NCBI RefSeq assembly: GCF_003367175.1
Contig: NZ_QRGA01000001.1
Span: 186,001 to 250,000 of the forward strand
Direction: 5' to 3'
DNA: 64,000 bases
From: Trinickia dinghuensis
Lineage (GTDB): Bacteria; Pseudomonadota; Gammaproteobacteria; Burkholderiales; Burkholderiaceae
Below the pieces are notes generated by a model, which searched no databases, was not told where the DNA came from, and saw nothing but the letters and a program-made list of their open reading frames with translations. The stretch's first letter is position 1. Each line of letters opens with the position of its first letter. The translations under genes were made by a program, and so were the position numbers. Of this stretch, positions 60,917-64,000 are shown one piece after another.

Positions 60917-60918
60917 AA

Positions 60919-60953
60919 TCGAAGCGGCCGGCAACGCATGCCGGCCGCTTCGA
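60919..60953. terminator. Strong bidirectional terminator
   Basis: TCGAAGCGGCCGGCA (60919-60933) pairs perfectly with TGCCGGCCGCTTCGA (60939-60953) over a 5-base loop, between the 74-aa gene and the convergent response regulator. Confidence 0.88.
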
Positions 60954-60973
60954 AACCGCCCCGCGCCAGCCGT

Positions 60974-61606
60974 TCATTGCGCCGCGAGGCCGTGGCGAAT
61001 GGAGTAACGGAACAGCTCGGCGTTGTTGCTGACGCCGAGTTTCTGCATCAGACGCCGCTTGTGCGTGCTGATCGTCTTCGCGCTCAATGCGAATGCCTCT
61101 GCGATATCGTTGACGCTGCGGCCGCTCGCCAGCAAACGCAGCACTTCGAATTCGCGATCCGACAATATTTCATGCGGCGGCAAATCGGAAGAATGCCGCT
61201 CGAAAACGACGGCGTCGACGAGCGTCGGATCGATGAATCGGCCGCCCGTCACGAGCTTTCGAATCGCAGCCAGCAACACCTCGGGATCGCTGTCCTTCGT
61301 GACGTAGCCGCTCGCGCCCGCGCGCAATGCCCGCGAAACGACTTGCGGCTCGTTATGAATGCTGAGAATCAGAATCGGCATCTCAGGATATTCGCCATAC
61401 ACGCGGCGGATCAGATCGACACCGCTGATCCCCGGCATCGTGATGTCGAGCATCAGCAAATCGACCTGAATGCCGCGCAGCTTGCTCAAGACATCGGCGC
61501 CGCTCGCGGCTTCGTCGATGACCGTCATGTCGGCGGCCGTCGCCACAATTTGCTTCAAACCGCTGCGGACTACCGCGTGATCATCCGCGATCAGAATCTT
61601 GATCAT
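60974..61606 (-). CDS. NarL/FixJ-family response regulator
   Basis: 210 residues. Receiver: KILIADDHAVVRSGLKQI, phosphoacceptor D54 in LLMLDITMPG, conserved Lys in GYVTKDSDPEVL. LuxR-type helix-turn-helix: LSDREFEVLRLLASGRSVND and ALSAKTISTHKRRLMQKLGVS. Its start overlaps the end of the histidine kinase gene by 26 bases, so the pair is co-translated. Partner of that kinase. Confidence 0.94.
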   Translation of the reverse strand: MIKILIADDHAVVRSGLKQIVATAADMTVIDEAASGADVLSKLRGIQVDLLMLDITMPGISGVDLIRRVYGEYPEMPILILSIHNEPQVVSRALRAGASGYVTKDSDPEVLLAAIRKLVTGGRFIDPTLVDAVVFERHSSDLPPHEILSDREFEVLRLLASGRSVNDIAEAFALSAKTISTHKRRLMQKLGVSNNAELFRYSIRHGLAAQ

Positions 61607-63569
61607 CTTCTCTTCCGTTTTCCACGGGAATACTAATCGACACCACCGTTCCGGAGCCGATCGCGCTGTCGATTTGCAACGACGCGCCGATCAGCCGCGC
61701 GCGCTCGCTCATGCCGAGCAGGCCGTACGAGCCGCGCTTGCAGGCCGCCGGATCGAAGCCGCAGCCATTGTCGCTCACGTTCAAGACGAGCCCGCTCTCG
61801 TCGTGCATCATCGTCACGTGCACGCGCGTGGCGCGCGCATGACGCGCGATGTTGGTCGTGGACTCTTGCACGACACGAAACAAGGCCGTGGCGTGAGCAT
61901 CGGTGAGATCCGGTTCGTCGGCGTTCAACACGAGCCTGCACACGATGCCCGTTCGCTTGCCGAAATCCTCGGTCAGCCACTCCAGCGCCGATACGAGCCC
62001 AAAGTTAAGCGCGGCCGGACGCAAGTGATTCGCCACGTTGCGCACCATGAGCATCGTCTGCTCGACGAGATCGCGCATGGCGATCACCTTCTTCAACAGC
62101 TCCGGCTGGCCGCCCAAGCTCATCTTGAGCAATGATACGTCCATCTTCAGCGCGGTCAGCAATTGGCCCAGTTCGTCGTGAATCTCGAGGGCAATGCGTT
62201 TGCGCTCTTCCTCGCGAATCGCCTCCATATGGGCGCTCAGCAGCCGCAGCTGCTCGCGCGATTCGAGCAGTTCCTGCTCGATGCGCTTACGCTCCGTCAC
62301 GTCGTGGAACCCGACGTAGATCGCGGGCTCGTCCTGAAACGCAGCCAACCGCGCCGTGATCGTCGCCCAGAACGGCGCTCCGTCTCGCCGGCGTACCGGC
62401 ACTTCGGTATCGGTAACCCTGCCGCCCAGCGCGATCCGCTCGAGCAGCTTGCGCCGCCCGTCTTGTTCGACGTAGAACTCATCGAGGCTGATATGGGGCA
62501 GCTCGGATTCGGCCACGCCGAACAATTCCCGCCATTGCTCGTTTGCGTAGAGCATGCGAGGCTCGGCCAGCGAGCCGATGGAAAGCGGTATCGGACTCAC
62601 TTCGACGATTTCGCGCAACCGAGCCTCGTTGAGCGCCAGCCGTGCTTGCGCGCGTTCGCGCTCGGCGATCTGTTCGCGCAGCTCGTCGTTCGCCCGCGCC
62701 AGTTGTTCCGTGCGGCGCGTCACGCGTAATTCGAGCTCGTCGCGCGCGGCTTCGGCCGCGTGCCGCGCTTGGCGTTCGGCACTCGCGTAGCGCTCGTCGA
62801 GATAGGCGCGATAGACGCGCGCCGCCATCGCGTTGATGGCGGACACGACGCGGTCGAGCTCGTCGGGCACGGGCCGCTCCCGGCGGTCGAGGATCAACGG
62901 CATCGGCAAATCCCGATGATCGTAGCCCGCGACCGCTCGGGCGATCGCCGCGAGATGCCGCGTCACGATCCGATTGAGCAGCCACGTGATGAACAGCGCC
63001 ACGAGAAACGTATTGGTGGCTTGATTCACGAGTATCAGCGCCGCGGTATTCGCAAGCGAGCGATACAGATCGCTCAGCGTCGCCTCGACGTGCAGTGTGC
63101 CGATCATGCGTTGAGCGCCCTGCACTTCGCGCATGATCGGAAAGTCGCGGGAGATGACCGCCGCGCCGCCGGCGGGATGGCCTGCCGATACAACAAGCGG
63201 ATCGCCACCGGATTCGCGCACCTGTACCGCGCTGATATCGGACAGCCGCAGCATCCCCTCGAGTTCGAGCGTGACCTGTGCTTGATCGAGCCGCCATAAA
63301 GCTTCGGCCAGGGAGCCTCGGTAAATGCGGTCGACCTCGGCGAGCTGGTCCTGCACGCGAGCGACACCATGCCGATACTCGCGATACAGCTGCATGGCCG
63401 TGAGGGCAACGGTGACGGCGCAACTGAATACGAAGACGACGACGAAGAGCCGCAGCACCACGCTGCCGCGCAGATTTTCGATCAGGCGCCGCCCGGACAT
63501 CAGCGAGGTCAGGCTCATGTTCGCATCAGGGAAAGCCCCTTGCTCGTGCTCACGCTTGCGTCGAATCAT
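61581..63569 (-). CDS. PAS-containing sensor histidine kinase (HisKA_3 type)
   Basis: 662 residues. First membrane helix VVLRLFVVVFVFSCAVTVAL (about 37-56), a periplasmic sensor, second helix about 185-205 (LILVNQATNTFLVALFITWL), HAMP-like linker, coiled coil rich in Arg/Glu, PAS with PAC motif (VRRRDGAPFWATITARL), then HisKA_3 with the phospho-His in RIALEIHDELGQLLTALKMD and HATPase_c (VSDNGCGFDP, SYGLLGMSERARLI). The ATG at 63569 overlaps the preceding stop as ATGA. It signals to the NarL-type regulator. Confidence 0.93.
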   Translation of the reverse strand: MIRRKREHEQGAFPDANMSLTSLMSGRRLIENLRGSVVLRLFVVVFVFSCAVTVALTAMQLYREYRHGVARVQDQLAEVDRIYRGSLAEALWRLDQAQVTLELEGMLRLSDISAVQVRESGGDPLVVSAGHPAGGAAVISRDFPIMREVQGAQRMIGTLHVEATLSDLYRSLANTAALILVNQATNTFLVALFITWLLNRIVTRHLAAIARAVAGYDHRDLPMPLILDRRERPVPDELDRVVSAINAMAARVYRAYLDERYASAERQARHAAEAARDELELRVTRRTEQLARANDELREQIAERERAQARLALNEARLREIVEVSPIPLSIGSLAEPRMLYANEQWRELFGVAESELPHISLDEFYVEQDGRRKLLERIALGGRVTDTEVPVRRRDGAPFWATITARLAAFQDEPAIYVGFHDVTERKRIEQELLESREQLRLLSAHMEAIREEERKRIALEIHDELGQLLTALKMDVSLLKMSLGGQPELLKKVIAMRDLVEQTMLMVRNVANHLRPAALNFGLVSALEWLTEDFGKRTGIVCRLVLNADEPDLTDAHATALFRVVQESTTNIARHARATRVHVTMMHDESGLVLNVSDNGCGFDPAACKRGSYGLLGMSERARLIGASLQIDSAIGSGTVVSISIPVENGREDDQDSDRG

Positions 63570-64000
63570 CGGGGCATCCAGTATTCGCTCGGAATGTCAC
63601 GATCGGCTTCCGACAGATAGCGGTTGTCGAGATAGATGATGGTGCGGTGAGCGAGCAGCGCCCGCTCGAACACCTGCTTGACGCAGTGCTGCGAATCGAA
63701 CAGCCGCATGTACGACCCGTCGCGATACGCCGCGCGCAGCCCGGCCTCGATCGTCCGCGCGAGCCGCTCGTCGCGTTTGCTCGTGTAAAAGATCGTGTCG
63801 GAGCGGTAGACGAGCAACAAGTGGTTCTCGACAGCGAGATCGGGATTGCCCGCGCGCTGAGCCTGCAATTCCGTCCACGCTTCGACGACACCGCGCGGGA
63901 AGTAATCGATCCGGCCTGCCTCGGTCATCCGAAACAGCGAATCGTAGGTCGCCGTTTCAACGTCCAATCCCGCATCGCGAAGAATCCCCGTATCGACCCA
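63566..64000 (-). CDS. Substrate-binding (SBP_bac_3-like) protein, C-terminal part (partial)
   Basis: 144 codons are visible and the frame is open to the right window edge, so the N-terminus is missing. TEAGRIDYFPRGVVEAWTEL and HLLLVYRSDTIFYTSKRDER resemble the second lobe of family 3 periplasmic binding proteins; the rest (FERALLAHRTIIYLDNRYLS) is the usual C-terminal helix and strand. Its stop overlaps the kinase start (ATGA), so receptor, kinase and regulator form one transcript. It likely binds the ligand and presents it to the kinase's periplasmic domain. Confidence 0.72.
   Translation of the reverse strand, partial: WVDTGILRDAGLDVETATYDSLFRMTEAGRIDYFPRGVVEAWTELQAQRAGNPDLAVENHLLLVYRSDTIFYTSKRDERLARTIEAGLRAAYRDGSYMRLFDSQHCVKQVFERALLAHRTIIYLDNRYLSEADRDIPSEYWMPR

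Noticed and set aside
1-64000. Mobile elements, tRNA or rRNA genes
   Set aside because: No transposase, integrase, phage gene, tRNA cloverleaf or rRNA segment was recognised; the accessory-looking blocks carry no visible boundaries.

Overview
The window is one contiguous piece of a GC-rich betaproteobacterial chromosome, almost certainly from Burkholderiaceae (Paraburkholderia, Caballeronia or Trinickia type). This rests on gene style: two Gram-negative porins of the Burkholderia type, a Bug-type tripartite tricarboxylate receptor, many LysR/AraC/MarR-controlled catabolic operons, and dense coding with small intergenic gaps. I see no rRNA, tRNA, insertion sequence, prophage or CRISPR array.

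Layout. 1-5.0 kb: the end of pntB, a zinc alcohol dehydrogenase, and a LysR-divided pair of an RraA-like protein and an ArgH-family lyase. 5.2-6.7 kb: a soluble PAS chemoreceptor. 6.7-17.9 kb (minus strand): a nine-gene operon reading iorA-like, iorB-like, 4HBT thioesterase, anthraniloyl-CoA/salicylyl-CoA-type monooxygenase, gentisate-type dioxygenase, FAH-family hydrolase, nitrilase-superfamily amidohydrolase, maleate isomerase and MarR. 18.3-25.5 kb: two AraC regulators flanking an indole-oxygenation operon (SDR, styrene/indole monooxygenase, flavin reductase, isatin hydrolase) and a porin. 25.6-29.2 kb: NCS1 permease, VOC protein and a FAD oxidoreductase. 29.4-36.3 kb: small hypotheticals, a glutarate CoA-transferase/glutaryl-CoA dehydrogenase pair with its LysR, a ClC channel and a receiver protein. 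36.4-55.2 kb: a second large catabolic and transport region. It has a tripartite transporter with a fused TctA-TctB permease, a porin, an orphan binding protein, two near-identical LysR regulators, two MFS permeases, two 4,5-dihydroxyphthalate-decarboxylase-like proteins, a LigJ-like hydratase, two paralogous amidohydrolases, an HpcH/HpaI aldolase and a ThDP enzyme. 55.7-64 kb: a classical chemoreceptor, a GNAT/desaturase/ferritin-like trio, a small conserved-looking gene, and a binding protein/histidine kinase/LuxR-type regulator triad that runs off the right edge.

How the genes fit together. The 6.7-25 kb block reads as a complete route: indole -> isatin -> isatinate -> anthraniloyl-CoA -> 5-hydroxyanthraniloyl-CoA -> 5-hydroxyanthranilate -> ring cleavage -> maleamate -> maleate -> fumarate. 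The first two steps have clear family precedents. The isatinate:acceptor oxidoreductase step and the maleamate branch are my inference from gene content, and I regard them as the most interesting biology here. The 36-55 kb block is bound together by a cis element that I find four times with identical internal spacing (ATTGA, then GTTAA exactly 33 bases after its first A). It is probably the operator of the duplicated LysR pair. Its growth substrate is not evident; a carboxylated aromatic or a polycarboxylic acid is the best guess.
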